Source of the DNA: Ehretia macrophylla
Lineage: Eukaryota; Streptophyta; Magnoliopsida; Boraginales; Ehretiaceae
NCBI GenBank assembly: GCA_037974665.1
Contig: CM075770.1
Location: forward strand, 8,630,501-8,694,500
Direction of reading: 5' to 3'
DNA length: 64,000 bases
Made by a program: the position numbers and the translations under genes. Of this stretch, positions 47,301 to 60,230 are shown piece by piece. The stretch's first letter is position 1, and each line of letters begins with the position of its first letter. The notes beneath the pieces were generated by a model that was not told the origin of the DNA, did no database searches, and worked only from the letters and a program-made list of their open reading frames with translations.

Positions 47301-47577
47301 TGGGGCGTATCATGATTCATGCATGCATGTTCAATGCAAAATTTAGTTTAAAGATTTTACGTACGATTACTTCAGCTAGAATCCTGGGAAAGCGAAACCA
47401 CTTGAGGGGAAGATGAAGAAGCTGTGTGAGGATGAAGATAACAATTATCTGCATCTCCAATGCAGGTAAAGGAAATTCTAATGGCTTATCACCACCCCAG
47501 GTGCCAAGTGAATTTACTTGAGGTGGAATTAGCAGGCATCGTGTTATATTCGTGTTTTCTTGACTTGTTATATTCAT
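44360..47577 (-). CDS. CHX-type cation/H+ antiporter (CPA2), 768 aa
   Basis: Three exons (47365-47577, 45727-46725 and 44360-45454) join in phase 0 to 768 residues, normal for plant CHX proteins (about 770-850). The start shows the family pattern PPQVNSLGTWGGDKPLEFPL and then a first membrane helix. Exon 2 holds the Na+/H+ exchanger domain with about 11 hydrophobic segments (AGIILGPT, ALLLFLIGVKSDVTLV, YTLLGAFIIGLAIPDGPPMG, VPLFVTINASRADL, ALGLIMCTKGVVEVA). Exon 3 is the hydrophilic tail with two adenine-nucleotide-hydrolase-like (USP-like) halves (MAILFLHLIELHGRASPIFI; LSVAMIFFGGNDDREAL; DLIIVGRRHN). It is most like the CHX15 type by memory. The role is monovalent cation and pH homeostasis, often in endomembranes and pollen. 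Helix 5/6 reads SSAAACEFTNVLL and lacks the usual Asp. Confidence 0.94.
46781..46880 (-). mobile_element. 5'-truncated LINE of 100 bp in CHX intron 1, perfect 19-bp TSD
   Basis: AATTGCAAACCATGAAGTT occurs at 46762-46780 and 46881-46899. On the minus strand the 100 bases between read CCTTTTCTGATTTCTTTGCT...TTTTGTATTGTTTTTT... and end in poly(A), the layout of a plant LINE 3' UTR. It lies in the first CHX intron (46726-47364). Confidence 0.85.
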
Positions 47578-48289
47578 GATTGCAATGTACTTGTTGAAGA
47601 AGGAAAACTCTCGTCGTAGTTTGGTAACCTATTTCAGTAGGGATATTTGTAAAGGTGTTATGATAAAAAAAAGATGAATTTGAACATGAACATGAAAATG
47701 GAAACGACCCACTAGTTTAATATTTATGTAAAGCAAAATGGTTGCATTTTCGAGAATAGAGTTAGCGAGAAGAGCTGCATTTGACGAGAAAATGTTGACT
47801 ATCTTTAGACTAGACATTTTCCTTTTGTGGCTATATGCTGATAACAGTTTTGCTCAACAAATATAGCAATTTGTTGGACTTTGTCAACTGTCTATAGTTT
47901 GTTAAGGTTCACTGCGAGGGAACGAGGCTACAGTCAAATAAAAAAATTTGAATCCAAAATTGATTAGCATAACTTGTTATAAAAATCGACCAAAAATACG
48001 ACCAATTTAAAAATAGATTACTAAAACCAAAACCTATAAGGGTGGATGTAATAAGAGGCCAGCGGGGGGTTACAACCCTCACTGATCCTAAGAACGAAAT
48101 TATTAAGAAGTAGTTATAATTGTATATTTTGAAAATATGCATAGTTTTAATGAATTTTTAGGCTAAAAAAATAATTTAACCCCAGCTGAATTTTTTTTTT
48201 TGTTCATATATACAAATGTTAAATTGTATGTTTTTAATTCTTATTGAACAAAAATTTTGAATCTGTTCCTGCTTATAAGCGTTGGGAAA

Positions 48290-48900
48290 ACCGTGATACC
48301 CCATCTCCAAAACAGATAATTAAAGAAAAATTAGTTTAAATGACAAAGCAACCTAAAAAATTGTAGGAAAAATCAATTTGAATGTTAAAAAAGTCCAAAA
48401 ATAAAATGTATTGAAATCCATATACAATAAGATGATAAAAACCAAAATAAAATTAGATAATCGTTGTAATATGCTTATAAAGAAGTACTCAATCCCCGTA
48501 AAATTAAAAATAATTAAATATTATCCTAAATTTGTTATAAAAAAAACATTTATAAATTCCATCCTAATTCATAATGAAACCATCCAACAGAATTGCAAAA
48601 GATTTGTCCTTGCATTATATATATTTTATTTCAATTAAACCTGGCCCAATTACATTATTTAGCTATGTTTTATATATTATCTCTAGTAACAAAAATCGTA
48701 TTGCACTAATAAGCAAAAGTCTGGAAGTGTAATTTTAATTGGCCATTAAGCTAATACTATATATATATATATATTAATAAATCGATAATTAAGATTCGAC
48801 TTTTGGATTCATTTAACGTCTAATACTAAAACTCATCGAATTATGTCGTGGTCATCTATTATAAAAATTAAAACCTAACAAATACCCCCATCAATTTTGG
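48290..48900. repeat. AT-rich dispersed repeat, copy 2
   Basis: This is the partner of 12840-13670 in inverted orientation. See the shared blocks listed there. The reverse complement reads TTCCAGACTTTTGCTTATTA, TATTAGACGTTAAATGAAT and AGGTTGCTTTGTCATTTAAA in the same order as copy 1. It lies between the CHX and heparanase genes. Confidence 0.6.
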
Positions 48901-49254
48901 TATTAGGTTTTTTATTGAATCAAATATTCGTCAATTTTGAATTTAAATTCTACCACCTATCATCCCTTTTGCACCAACTTTCATGCAAATCAAAGCAGCA
49001 ATCGAAATTTTGAATAGAGAATGCGAGAAACTTGATATCACAATTACTGTACAAAATCATCAGACAATACAAGACAGCAGCACATCTTCCGGATGAGAAT
49101 AGATTAAAGACCTCATCTCAGAAACAAGTGTACATGAATTGAATATATTTCTATAGCTTCTTCTTTTTCTACTTTTTATTTATTTATTATTATTTTTTTA
49201 CGCGCCCGGGGAGGGGGGTTGACTGAGGTTGTCATCCCCGGACGTGAAGAAACT

Positions 49255-52200
49255 TCATCTACAACCTGGAGCACTAAGGTTAGGAAATGCTATGAACTTA
49301 ATAGACAAAGGTGCAACAGTGATTGGAGATTTTAGATGAACAAGGATAGGAGCCAAACTTTGAACATCCTCCATGTCAGTAAGCTGCAATGGATTTCCAT
49401 TCAACATCATGATCCTGCTATGAATATTGCCATCTTTTGGAGTTAAATGGTACTCTTCTCGTGACAATGGTTCGTCTGATGCTTTGCTTCCGATCCAAGA
49501 AACTGTCTTCTTAAGACCGTGCACAAAAGACTTTCTGTTTGCTTTGTCTTTCACGAACAAGTTGTTCGTACTTGATTGAATCTCAACTCTGAACTCGGTT
49601 TGGTTGCTTAAATTGATCAGAAGTAAGGTTACTCCTGGCTGTGGCAACATAATAAAAGCCAGTCAGTATTCATACAGAAAGGCGTGTCTGTAAACAAATA
49701 GTAGTAAACATGAGATTTATTGTTGCCTTTATAATTGCAGACATAATTGACTCAGCGATGTTAGGAAATACGAAATTGAACTAGAAACTGGACAGAGTAT
49801 CGATTAAAGGTAGATAACAGGTGATTCTATTTGTTACAGAATAACGTAGCTGAGCTGATGCATGTTCACTTGAGGTCTCATGTTGAAACCCAGAAGAGCG
49901 ATGGAAAGTAGCAAATAAACTAAATACGCAACTACGAAGAAGCACAGGCACATGCTGTATGTTGACTTAGTTTTATGTCTAGATTAGCATTCAGAAACAA
50001 ATCTAAAATAACACAGTTCCACACCACAAATTGGAACAATGATCAGTCAAAAACTTCAATACTGAGACCAAGGTACTATATCATATTGATGCATGACACC
50101 CCAATTTCTAGATTTCAGGCGAATTCAAGGACAATGTGTCTCCGAGATGAGCCAAAATGAACCTTCGGAAGGATAAAATCAAATTGCTGTCGTCATGAGT
50201 AAACTAGAACATCTATGGAGGTTACGAGAAGAAAGTTCACAGTTGTCGGACAAGTCTAAGCATATTAGGTCATGGACCAAAAATAAAAGGTACAATCCCA
50301 AGACCATATTGTTTTCATGAATTTGCTCTAGATCTATGAATTAACTGGCAGATGGGAGGAAACATAGGTTTTTCATTTTAATGGTTGATGAACCAAAAGT
50401 CAAATGTTCCATTTGGATTTGTGTTATTCTCAGAACACTTCAAACTTGCCCCACACTATTTCTCAAGTAATATATAACGAAATTGGTCAACATGTATATA
50501 GAGCTCTTACTCTTCCTTTAGAACAGTGGGCATAAGAGCGCAAATATGAAGCATGGCTGTGAACAGCAAGAACTCCTTTTCCCATAAGCCGGTGCCACAG
50601 AAGTGCACTGTACCAAGCAAATATTCAATGAACCACGAGATGAGTAAAAGATAACTCTAAAACTATACTAAAACGCCATCCTTTTTAATCTAATGGAAGT
50701 TAATGTTGAAATTATTGCCCTTGCCTATAATAATCAGGATTAGGCACAACTGTAGTTGTATCAAGAAGCCCATAGTTTCCGCCGATTAAAGTCTGCCGGC
50801 AATATACTTTAGTATTATACTTGGCTGCCATTCCAAGCTGATCTAGATACCTGCATTTGTGTATATAAATGTTGAGCATTTCCTCTTCAAAAGAAAAGCG
50901 ATGGGCAAAGCGAAATTTTCTCCCATACAGCAATGACAAACATTAACGGTCAAAATAGATTATGAGAGAAATGAAGCCATCAAGATTACCAGAAGCTGTC
51001 CACAAAAGTGTTGGACACATTACGACCACCACTGTTAAATGCTCCTCCAGCTTCTCCAACCCAAGCAGAAGCCCAAGGACCATTTGTTTGAATTGTGAGT
51101 GAAAGATTGCCGAATGTGTTAGATACCTTACTCAAGTATTGAGGATTCAAAATTTTATTTACAAGGCTGTGGTCGCTTCCTGCAACAAAAAAGAAGTTAC
51201 TGGATGGTCCATCAAGTTTTACAAATGAATAAGCTGAATTTTTTTCACAAGTACAATTGAATATGTTTGCAGAGCACGTAGGCTTGGTTGAAATGAGTGA
51301 TAAAATATCACTCACGAGCATTTAGCATTATTTAACTAAAATCTTTCAAAGTTTCCAATTCTCAATTTGTACAAAAAGTCTAGTTTTTATACAATGTAGA
51401 TGATGATATCTATACAGATGGATCTTATCGTACAATGAAGTACCACATGGGTGGATATATATATATGAATCCAAATCTGCCGAATCATTGTGCAAGCTGA
51501 CTGCCGCACATATGCTTATATAGAAGGCTTCAATCTAATATTTGCTCACTTTCTTCTTCCTTGATTTCATTTTTTCTTTTTTGGAGGACAACATAATAGT
51601 TGCCTTATTTTCACTAACTGAGCCAACCATCATCAGAATCTATTTAAACAGAAATTGACCATTTTATTTTCCTTTTGTTTTATTCTACTCTTATTTTTCC
51701 CAAGTGATTTGGAAAAATTCATATGCTAACATCACCGATCAGAATATCAGATTATCCTCTCTTTTTCAGGTTTATGTGCATTCAGCGTGTAAATTATAAG
51801 GATTTTCATCTAGATGTTCTTGGACTTTTAAGATTTTGAAGGATATTACAGGGGCATATTATTCGAACTAAACATTGTTGACCAGATATCTAATGTCACA
51901 CATATTTTAGTGGTGGAAGAAGGGCTGTATTTGGAATTGCTTTCTTCAGGTATGCATCTGAAGAGATGATCAGGTTGAACCTGTAAGAATGTTAGATCCA
52001 TTCTATCTTAGATATATATGTCCACGATGAGAATGCTGTCTATAGTTTAGCGCTTTAATGTGCTACAAGTATAGCATGAAAACAAGTAGATAAAAATGCA
52101 ATTTTGAAAGTGACCGCCAAACCATGCTTTATTATTTTTCATCACAACTTGCAGAACAACTCTTAACATGTTTCACATTCTTAAAAAGATTTAATGTGAT

Positions 52201-53951
52201 TATTAGGCAATATATTTCTGTAAGCACTTAACATAGAAAAGAAATGACTTAGATGCTGATGACTAGAGTTGCTTACCTGGACCCAAATTGTATATATGAT
52301 GTGTCATAACATCAACAACCCCTGGACCCGAAACTTGAAGGAACTTAGCAAACCACTGCTTATCATAAAATCCTCCTGGTGCTAATACAAGAGGTCTGGG
52401 CTGTACATTCCTATATAATTCGCCTATGATAGCATTTAGATTGCTCACATCCTTAGCATACTGCTGTGCACCAACACTAGCACCAATCCCGTTGCCACTC
52501 AACTCATTACCTGCAACAGCAGAGCCAAAGGACAGGCTGAGGTCACTTACCACCAATGAAAGGACTAATTTATAAATTTGATGAAACCAATAGATTTTGC
52601 ACTCAATATCGTACCAAATTCCCATGAATCTATTTGGTAACCCTTGGAAATTGTGTACTTGATGAAATCACGAGCATTGCTGGAATTCCAGTTGCCCACC
52701 CAAGCTCCCCTATTAGGTCGGTGCCTCCCATATAATGCATTCAAGCCAAATGTCACAACTACTCTGTGGCAATAAATATAACATCAACATGAGATTAGGC
52801 AGATTTATTAACTTTGACATACCCCAAGGAAGAATTGCAATAAAATCCAGACTGCAACCAAATTAGAAACAAATAATTCTTTTCCCCCTCTACGTGGGGA
52901 AATAGTAGTTTCAACTGATGACTTCCAAAGAAAATAGATAAAAGTACACCACCTGAAAATTTGCAATCTTATGTAGCAAGTTCCTATAAATAACCGAGAA
53001 ACAACAAAAAAGCAGTTGAGGAAAGATATCCCGTCTTGCAGTTCAGTATAAAGTTGATACCAAGTTCAGGGAAATGCTGATGGATCAAAAACCCCAAACT
53101 AGTATATATGAAGGCTTACATCAGAGGAACACATAATTATTAAGGCTTTACTAGGAAGCTGCATTAGTTGAGAGTTTAACAGTGACTCAAATACTTGACC
53201 ATTAATTGGGAACACTATAAATAAAAGGTCGGATAGGTAACCTAGTATAATATTTAATCTTACCCCGTCTTTTTGAAAAAGTTATTTAGCTCATCCCACC
53301 TCTTCATGTGTAAGCATCCCTTTGAAAATCCGAACAAACCTCCCTTCTCCTTTCTAAATGGAGGACAAGGCGATGTTGAATTTGCTACATGATAATGTAC
53401 TTGATCTTGCAATGAACCTCCAAGTCTTATTCTAAGATTCTTAAAAGCTGTTGAGCCACAAAGAGAAGAAGGAAAAGAAAAATGGCAAACCACATTACAT
53501 TTCAGGGCCGCAAGCTCTAGTTTGTTGAAAAATTTTAGTAATATGATCATTCTCAAGGAAAAATATTAAAGGCAGGGAGATAGAAACCTTGAACAGCTTT
53601 GACGAGCAAAGGATGATACAAGTCCTGAAGACATCAAAACAAAAATAATGCATGTTGAAGATCAGTTCTTAATCACTGGAAATTACATATGACGTGGCTC
53701 TTTCAGCCCAACTAAATGGACCATAAGGATAGCAGCCTTACTAGATTTAACACAGAGGAATGTCCCCATGGGCATTGATTATAGTTACACTTGTCGTGAG
53801 GCCACCAGTCAATAGTAGCACATATATAATTAGCATCCGTACTAGCAATGGTTGAGGCAGTATTGATTACAAGTACTGCATCCTCAGTCTTCTGCCCCAG
53901 TATAGCAGGGGAAAATGCAAGAAAGATCACCAATGAGACCCAAAACCCCAT
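49255..53951 (-). CDS. Heparanase-like protein, GH79 family, 536 aa
   Basis: Nine coding exons (53742-53951, 53588-53624, 53264-53447, 52615-52763, 52277-52510, 50990-51179, 50725-50850, 50511-50607, 49255-49638) join in phase to 536 residues, the normal length of plant heparanase-like proteins. Residues 1-19 are a signal peptide (MGFWVSLVIFLAFSPAILG). Conserved blocks are ICATIDWWPHDKCNYNQCPW, FKNLRIRLGGSLQDQVHY, DSWEFGNELSGNGIGA with the likely acid/base E196, and WASAWVGEAGGAFNSGG with the likely nucleophile E314. The C-terminal beta domain ends VAPLSIKFIAFPNLSAPGC. Plant members are beta-glucuronidase-like enzymes acting on arabinogalactan-protein sugars in the wall or vacuole (family knowledge). 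It is closest to Arabidopsis AtGUS3-type by memory. Intron 7 uses a GC donor. Upstream splice signals suggest a 5'-UTR intron 54003-54979. Confidence 0.95.
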
Positions 53952-54002
53952 TGGTTGATCAGAGATAACAGCTTTACCGCTAGACCGGATGAGCCAACGT
54001 GA

Positions 54003-54979
54003 CTACAAGGAGCATGCAACAAATAAGTTTTAGACACAATTTTATCACGTTAAGAACATATGAATATAATACATATTCTCTGTCTGTGTGTGTGTGTGCA
54101 CGAGGCTGTATATATATGCGTACACACACACCCCCCCCATACATTTGCAAGAAGAAATTCAATGCAGAAAGGCAGTAGAACTGATTTTTTACAATTGAAC
54201 TCACGAAATTGACTATTTTTTATGCTTTTCGGTAGATCTACATATACACATGCTCAAACCATCAAATTAAATGAATTTAATAATTTCTAGGAAGATATAA
54301 CAGGATTTATAGCATTCCTTTCTGCAACTAGAGAAATGGACTGTAAACTCAGATCTGGAAGAATGTTCCATATACACACACACACACAAAACACAAACAC
54401 ATATACAAAAACAGTAAGGATATACACACATATATACGTGGACAACCAAAACTGCAGCATTGTCCTTGTACTATTTCTTCACTCTTACTAAATAAACCAG
54501 CAGTGTAAGCAAAGCTACCAATCTACCTAATGTAAGGCGAAATTTCCAAACAATGATGATAACTCAAATCCAAAAATGGCATTTAAACAGCATGTATTTA
54601 ATTACTAAAGCCAAAATATAAGAGAAAACATGTAAAGATCTAATCTTTACCTAACACCATTTCATGGAAACAAGTAAAAGTGCCAAAAAAACAAAGCCAC
54701 CCACATAAAGCTAACCAAAATAAGAAGAAACCAGATTATTACTGACCAAAAAGACCATAACTTTACCTTTAGTAACAATGCTAGAAGCTAAATATCTGCT
54801 AAACGACAAAGCTTTTTCTTTTCTTGCTAAATCTATAAAGATGCCAATTATTTCCACAATTCAGATCCAAAGAAGGCATAAAAACAGTAAATTTTCAATA
54901 ACTAACTATTATACCAATTGTCTGAATGCACAAAGAGCCAAACACAAAGCTAAAGGCCAGCAAGGTGCAAGAAACTCAC
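54003..54979 (-). other. Probable 5'-UTR intron of the heparanase-like gene
   Basis: On the minus strand AACCCG/GTGAGTTTC gives a donor at 54979 and GCTCCTTGTAG/TCACG an acceptor ending 54003, 51 bases before the start codon. The interval is T/A-rich with CA/TG microsatellites (54083-54130, 54377-54402) and a C8 run. The 5' exon would lie above 54980. This is supported only by signal quality. Confidence 0.5.
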
Positions 54980-55389
54980 CGGGTTCAGGGGCAAGTGTCA
55001 AACCCACTTTGTATCTATAGTGCGAAACCAAAATGCTATTTTCACAACTTGAACGTAACCAAACTATTAAAACAAAGCTACCCAGATAAAATTTTGGATA
55101 AATAAGCACAACCCAGATGATAACTAACCTCAAAGTTGATAACTTTACAATCAACACAATGAGAGAGCTCAATAATTGTATAAAGTAAATATAAAATGCC
55201 CAAAAAAATATACAGTGTCTTTTGCTAAAGTACAGTGCTGTTTTTCCACTTGCAATTTGGCTTTTTCTTGGACACAATTGTAGCAGTTTATTACAAGAAT
55301 AATGTGGCAGCTGAAATGGATCTATCTCAGATATCACAAATCTTAGCTTTATTCTGAGCTGGTTGGACTGAGGTGGCAGCATCAGCATC

Positions 55390-57700
55390 CACTTTACATG
55401 GGGAAAAATATATATATATTTAATATTAAATTTAATTTAAAAATTTATTGGCTTGACAAGGATCTATTATTTGCTGAGTTTGTAAGTTTGTGTAAGCCAT
55501 TGTTATCTTGAGCTGAAAGTTATGCCTTTTTTTTTTCAATTAATTTGTCAAAGAAAGTCATGCCTTCACCATATAAAATTATAAAGTAATGCCTTTTTTC
55601 AATTAATTTGTCAAAGAAAGTCATGTCTTCACCATATAAAATTATAAAGTAATGTCTTCACCATATAAAATTATAAAGTAATGCCTTCACCATATAAAAT
55701 TATACTTTTTGTAGTTTGTATAAAGAAATAGTAATATAATATTAATAGGATTGTCCACAAAGAATGCCATTAGTCTTTGTTTTTGGTGTGGGATGTATGT
55801 AACAGTATTATATTTAATTTGATAATTGACCAAGATTAGTCAAGTCAACATCAACTCTCAAGGTTCTTTTGATTTCAAGTTTGGTTATCCAATCTTGATC
55901 TTTTATACCTAACCATAACTCATGTGTTGAATGATCCATATGGGGTAGGTATTAAGTTGTTTGTACATTTTTTTGTCACTGCAATGTTAGTTGTCGGTGA
56001 TGTGGGTCAGAACATCAAATACATGAATTATGAAAAAATGTTTTTGTGAGTTAGAATGTCAAAAACCACATATATTGTTGAAGAATAACAAATAATACAA
56101 TAAATTTTTCTCTAATAATTTAAATTTTTAAATGAGGTGATAATTTAATATGATATCAAAGTTTAAAACTAAAAAGTCATGGTTCAAAACTCACTGTCAC
56201 TTATTTAAAAATATTAAAACTGTCTAAATGCAAAATTTAAAAACTAATTCCGCCGTATAAAACGTGATAAAGAGGTCGTGACTCTAAATGATTAGGATGT
56301 GATAAAGACTATTGCAATATTACTAGAGGAGGTCTTGACTCTAAATGATTAAAACAACTATAGGAGAGTAAGTAAAACTATCATAGGGAGAGGAGGCAGG
56401 TCAAAATCCGTTAAGGGAAGTGATATTTTAAGCGTTAATAATTATATGAGACTTTAAGATCTAACATGCAATTTCAATAATACGTGAAGATATTTTGCAC
56501 TTCAACTAGTAACTTCGTACTTTTCCTGATATATTTGTTATTGTTGCATAGGATTTGGAAATTTTCTTCCACTCTACCTTCTATTTTCTCCCTGTTTCCT
56601 TTTCTTTTTAACCTTTTTTTCTCTTGGGAAGGTTAGATTTATTTGTTGTAGTGAATCCATTCCCCAGTCGTCTCTTTTCATGGTAGTTGTAGAGTCCTCA
56701 AACATGCCAAAAAAGTACAAATAGAGTTTGCTTTACTAAAAGAAATGCAATTCACACATCCATTAATTAGAACTTGCATAAGAGCAAAATTGTTTCCCGA
56801 GATAGACAAAGGAAACTTAGGTTTGATTTACAAACGTCACGAGTTTCACATTTTTTATTTTTAGTGTGTAAACCCTATATCATATGAGGAAAAAGACGTT
56901 TTTAATGGCAAACGTCTTGAAGCAAATTCAAGGAAAGTTCATAGAAAGAGAGTTGGTAGGCCTAAGCCTATTATTGATTAAACCATTTTGGACATACTAA
57001 CTGTGCAGTACCAATCGCAATTATGCCGTGTTAGAAATCTATTATTGTAATTCACTGTCCAATGAGTCAGGTAACAGTCAGAGGTTTTATTCTAAATTTT
57101 CATAATCATAAAGAATTGTTATATTGTTACATTACTATAGGACTTAAAATGTAATTTACAAAATAGATAATAAGTTTTTGCCCAAAAAGTGTAAGTTGTG
57201 GTTATGTTTGTTGAAATTCGTTGTCTTCCTTTTTGGACCGTTAAGGAAGGGGCCTAATTCAAGGAAAAACTTTGAAGCGTGCAACTGTATAAGCAAAACA
57301 TGTCACAATCACTTGCTGTGATGGTAATTCACCCTTATTTTAAATTCTTTAAAAAATTTATCTGATTTTGTTGATACTGCTATTACTTGTTTTTTGTTCT
57401 CAGCCTTCATAAATAAAGGAAAGGCCCAACCTTCAGAGGAATGGACATAAGAACATGTATTGATATACTAGATCACCTTTTGTGGCGCCTTTCCTAATGA
57501 GATTTCCAAGCCCTCATTCTGGTGGTGAAGAACACCTCCTTTCGGGTGGCCTGAGCCATCATTTATTAGACCTATCTACTTTTATTTATTTGGACAGGTG
57601 CTTGACTTGACAAGAAAATTTTCTTAGAATCAGACAAGATCATTTCTCAAGAACATTAGCTGGGACTCATGTATTTTTAGTTAATCATTAGACAAACAAA
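55390..57700. other. Intergenic, with a tandem repeat and a possible worn TRIM
   Basis: At 55522-55705 a unit of about 63 bp (CAATTAATTTGTCAAAGAAA, CTTCACCATATAAAATTATA) is repeated, with its last 32 bases repeated again. Around 56150 TATGATATCAAAGT resembles a decayed TGGTATCAGAGC primer site preceded by GAGGTGATAATTTAA, as in TRIM elements, but no second LTR could be defined. No gene is recognised. Confidence 0.45.
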
Positions 57701-57709
57701 AAATTGATA

Positions 57710-57808
57710 ATGAGGGTCAATGATAGACAGAGTGAGATTGTGCAATGGACACCTCCTTCATTAGGGGAAATCAAAGTTAATGTGGATGCATCTTTTGAGA
57801 ATGATGGA
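57710..57808 (+). mobile_element. LINE RNase H-like ORF, 5' fragment (33 codons)
   Basis: From the ATG at 57710 the frame reads QWTPPSLGEIKVNVDASFEN, the start of a plant RNase H-like domain (first catalytic Asp in NVDASF). The frame stops being coding exactly at the TSD of the next element (ATGGA, 57804-57808) and resumes at 61978 in the same frame. Confidence 0.85.
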
Positions 57809-59120
57809 TATCACGCTCCCAACCCGACCTATAGAGGCTAGACTAGAGTGTGACCTAAATCATCATTGTTATTTTACGTCCTTAACCGTTTGACTATGAT
57901 TAATGCTTAATCGTTAGCCTAGAACCCCAAAAGTTTTTTCGGAAAACCGACAGCATAACGACTGCATTTAAGACCTTTGGTTTGACCTATTTTCTAAAAT
58001 GCCTCAAACTTTCAATTAATGATTCGATTTCAACTAAGACCCCTATTTATCATCAACCGATATGCCTATTGATCTAACTCGGAAGTCTCATTTGATTAAC
58101 AAGCCTAACAAGATAACTATGTTCCGTTTATTTGTCAATCACTTTTACGCGAGTACCTGTTATCCTTTAGCCTATGAGTAAGTACCTGGGTAAGATTAGA
58201 TATATTCATTTTATTTGATCTTTCACCTAATACTTCAGTTGCCTATGATAGTTACTAAATCAAAATAGTGATAGCAAAACGACCAATTAGAGTGTTCATC
58301 TAGCTATAATCAGTACAAGTCAAAATTAGACCCAAATTACAACGGGGTTATTTACATCAACAAAATAAGTAGTCTTCAAAGTAAACATAACGTTCACAGA
58401 ACAGCCACTGACAAGCAAGGCACATAAAGCACGTAATCACTCCAAGGAATCATCAACAGACACATTCTCCTCGGGTACCTGTTCCAAATCTTCTTCACCT
58501 GTGACAAAAAAGATGATGAGTCCTTATGAACTCAGCGAGGGGGAATGAGAGATAACATTTTAAAAATTCTTTTCCGGTTAATCTTATGAAAAACCCATTT
58601 GAAAACGTGTCATATGAAATAAGCAAGTTCATAACATAACATAAATAAACACATTTACTCGTCTTTCCTCCCCGAAGTCCTCTAGGAACCAAGCGAGAGT
58701 ACTTAAACACATAGTAAAAATGATATGTTTTGATACGTACAGGACTCTAGAGGTGACTCCTATGGGCTCAAGAGGTAGCTCCCACCACTTTTGGGTGTAG
58801 CATTTTGCCTCGCATAGCACTTAGTTCCTGCCGTTCAAGTGATACATTACGCTTTTGCTTTCAAGTTCATTTCCAATAACCATTGTTGTAGCCGGCATCA
58901 ATCATCCACTTATCATTCTAAATGGGTGTACTCCGGATGTACACCAAACCTACTACCCAACTCTCCGAGGGTGGAATGCCAAGCGAGAGAGGGAATTGGA
59001 CCATGGCAATCACGGGAGCACCGGCAAGCCCTATGTCGCCCAGCGTTCGTGAAACGCTACCATGACACAATGAAAGGTTGCAACCTTGTATGCAATGCCC
59101 ATTTATGCCATCTAACATTT

Positions 59121-59490
59121 CACATTAGGAGACCAACAAAGTAGGTTGCCTTCGAGCAATAATATGATCACATTTTGACATATTGGCATATAAGGCATTG
59201 TAAGAACATATAATCATTTCATATATCCATTTGAAAACAATTAAACTTTCACGGGCAGCCAAGTAATCATGTTCAAATAAGCCATTGAATATCTTTTAAC
59301 AATTCACATTAGGAGGTCAACAAAGTAGGTTGCTTCCGAACAATTATAAGATCACATATCGATAAGTAAACATACAAGGCATGCTTGACATGTATATTCA
59401 TTTTGTAAAACACTTAGAGGCATATGAACATTTAATGGACAGCCAAGTAACATCTTGCTAACAAGTCATTTTACCCAATTTAGTTCACAT
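59121..59490. repeat. Two-copy 184-bp tandem repeat in the solo-LTR-like element
   Basis: CACATTAGGAGACCAACAAA...GTAGGTTGCCTTCGAGCAAT starts at 59121. CACATTAGGAGGTCAACAAA...GTAGGTTGCTTCCGAACAAT starts at 59305. Both contain GGCAGCCAAGTAA-like and ATATAAGGCAT-like blocks at matching offsets. Confidence 0.8.
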
Positions 59491-60230
59491 ACCAAGAATT
59501 AGGATCACACGAGCATGCTACGACAATTTACCCAAGACCGGGTGCAAGAATAGTTAACTTATCAACATGCAATCATCAAGAATCATGCTTAGGGCTATAA
59601 AGATAAATCTGGGCAGTCCATTAACATTTCTCAACATCAATTATAAGATACACGTGACTAGTTTAGAACTTGGGAACCTTCGTGGCCATTGGGGTTTACA
59701 ATGAACATGCTCGGGTATTGATTTTGTTTGCTAAGGACCACAAGAAACACTTAACCATTTCAAGCATACTTAGAAATTATTGGACAGCCTACTAAATACT
59801 CAATTGAATACATTTAACCATAGGATCATCACTTAGCAAGTATTCATAATCAATAGGGCCTCAATTCGTGCTTCACATGCGATTAAGCAACAATTCGTCA
59901 TGTAATTAAACCCAAGCCATGCATCAATTAATTAAGCATCCTCAACCATCCAAAACAGCCCACACAACTACTAATTGCCACAATTCCAAGCATTCAAGAC
60001 CACAAGTAAAGTTTTAACATGATTCAAAGCATATTACCAAGCCAAAAACCCTACTGCAATGGTCTGTTTTTCCACATTCAATTAGCCAGGAAAATAATCT
60101 CCAAATTCAGTGAACCAAATTTCAAATTTAATCTTAATGAGTGGTTTAAATATAGAAACAAACCTCGCTGCATTTGGAGCTTGGATTTAGGAGTTATGGC
60201 CAAAACCGTGAGACTACACAAAACTGTCCA

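Noticed and set aside
54909..55388. 159-codon open frame upstream of the heparanase-like gene
   Set aside because: It is a T-rich, Leu/Ile-rich frame in probable 5' UTR or promoter, without a family match.
56150..56200. Second TRIM primer site (TGATATCAAAGT)
   Set aside because: Too decayed, and no LTR pair found. Mentioned only within the intergenic entry.
58495..59144. Open frames of 60-100 codons on both strands in the 4.16-kb insertion
   Set aside because: They lie in a GC-richer patch, overlap each other on both strands and show no gag, pol or other motif.
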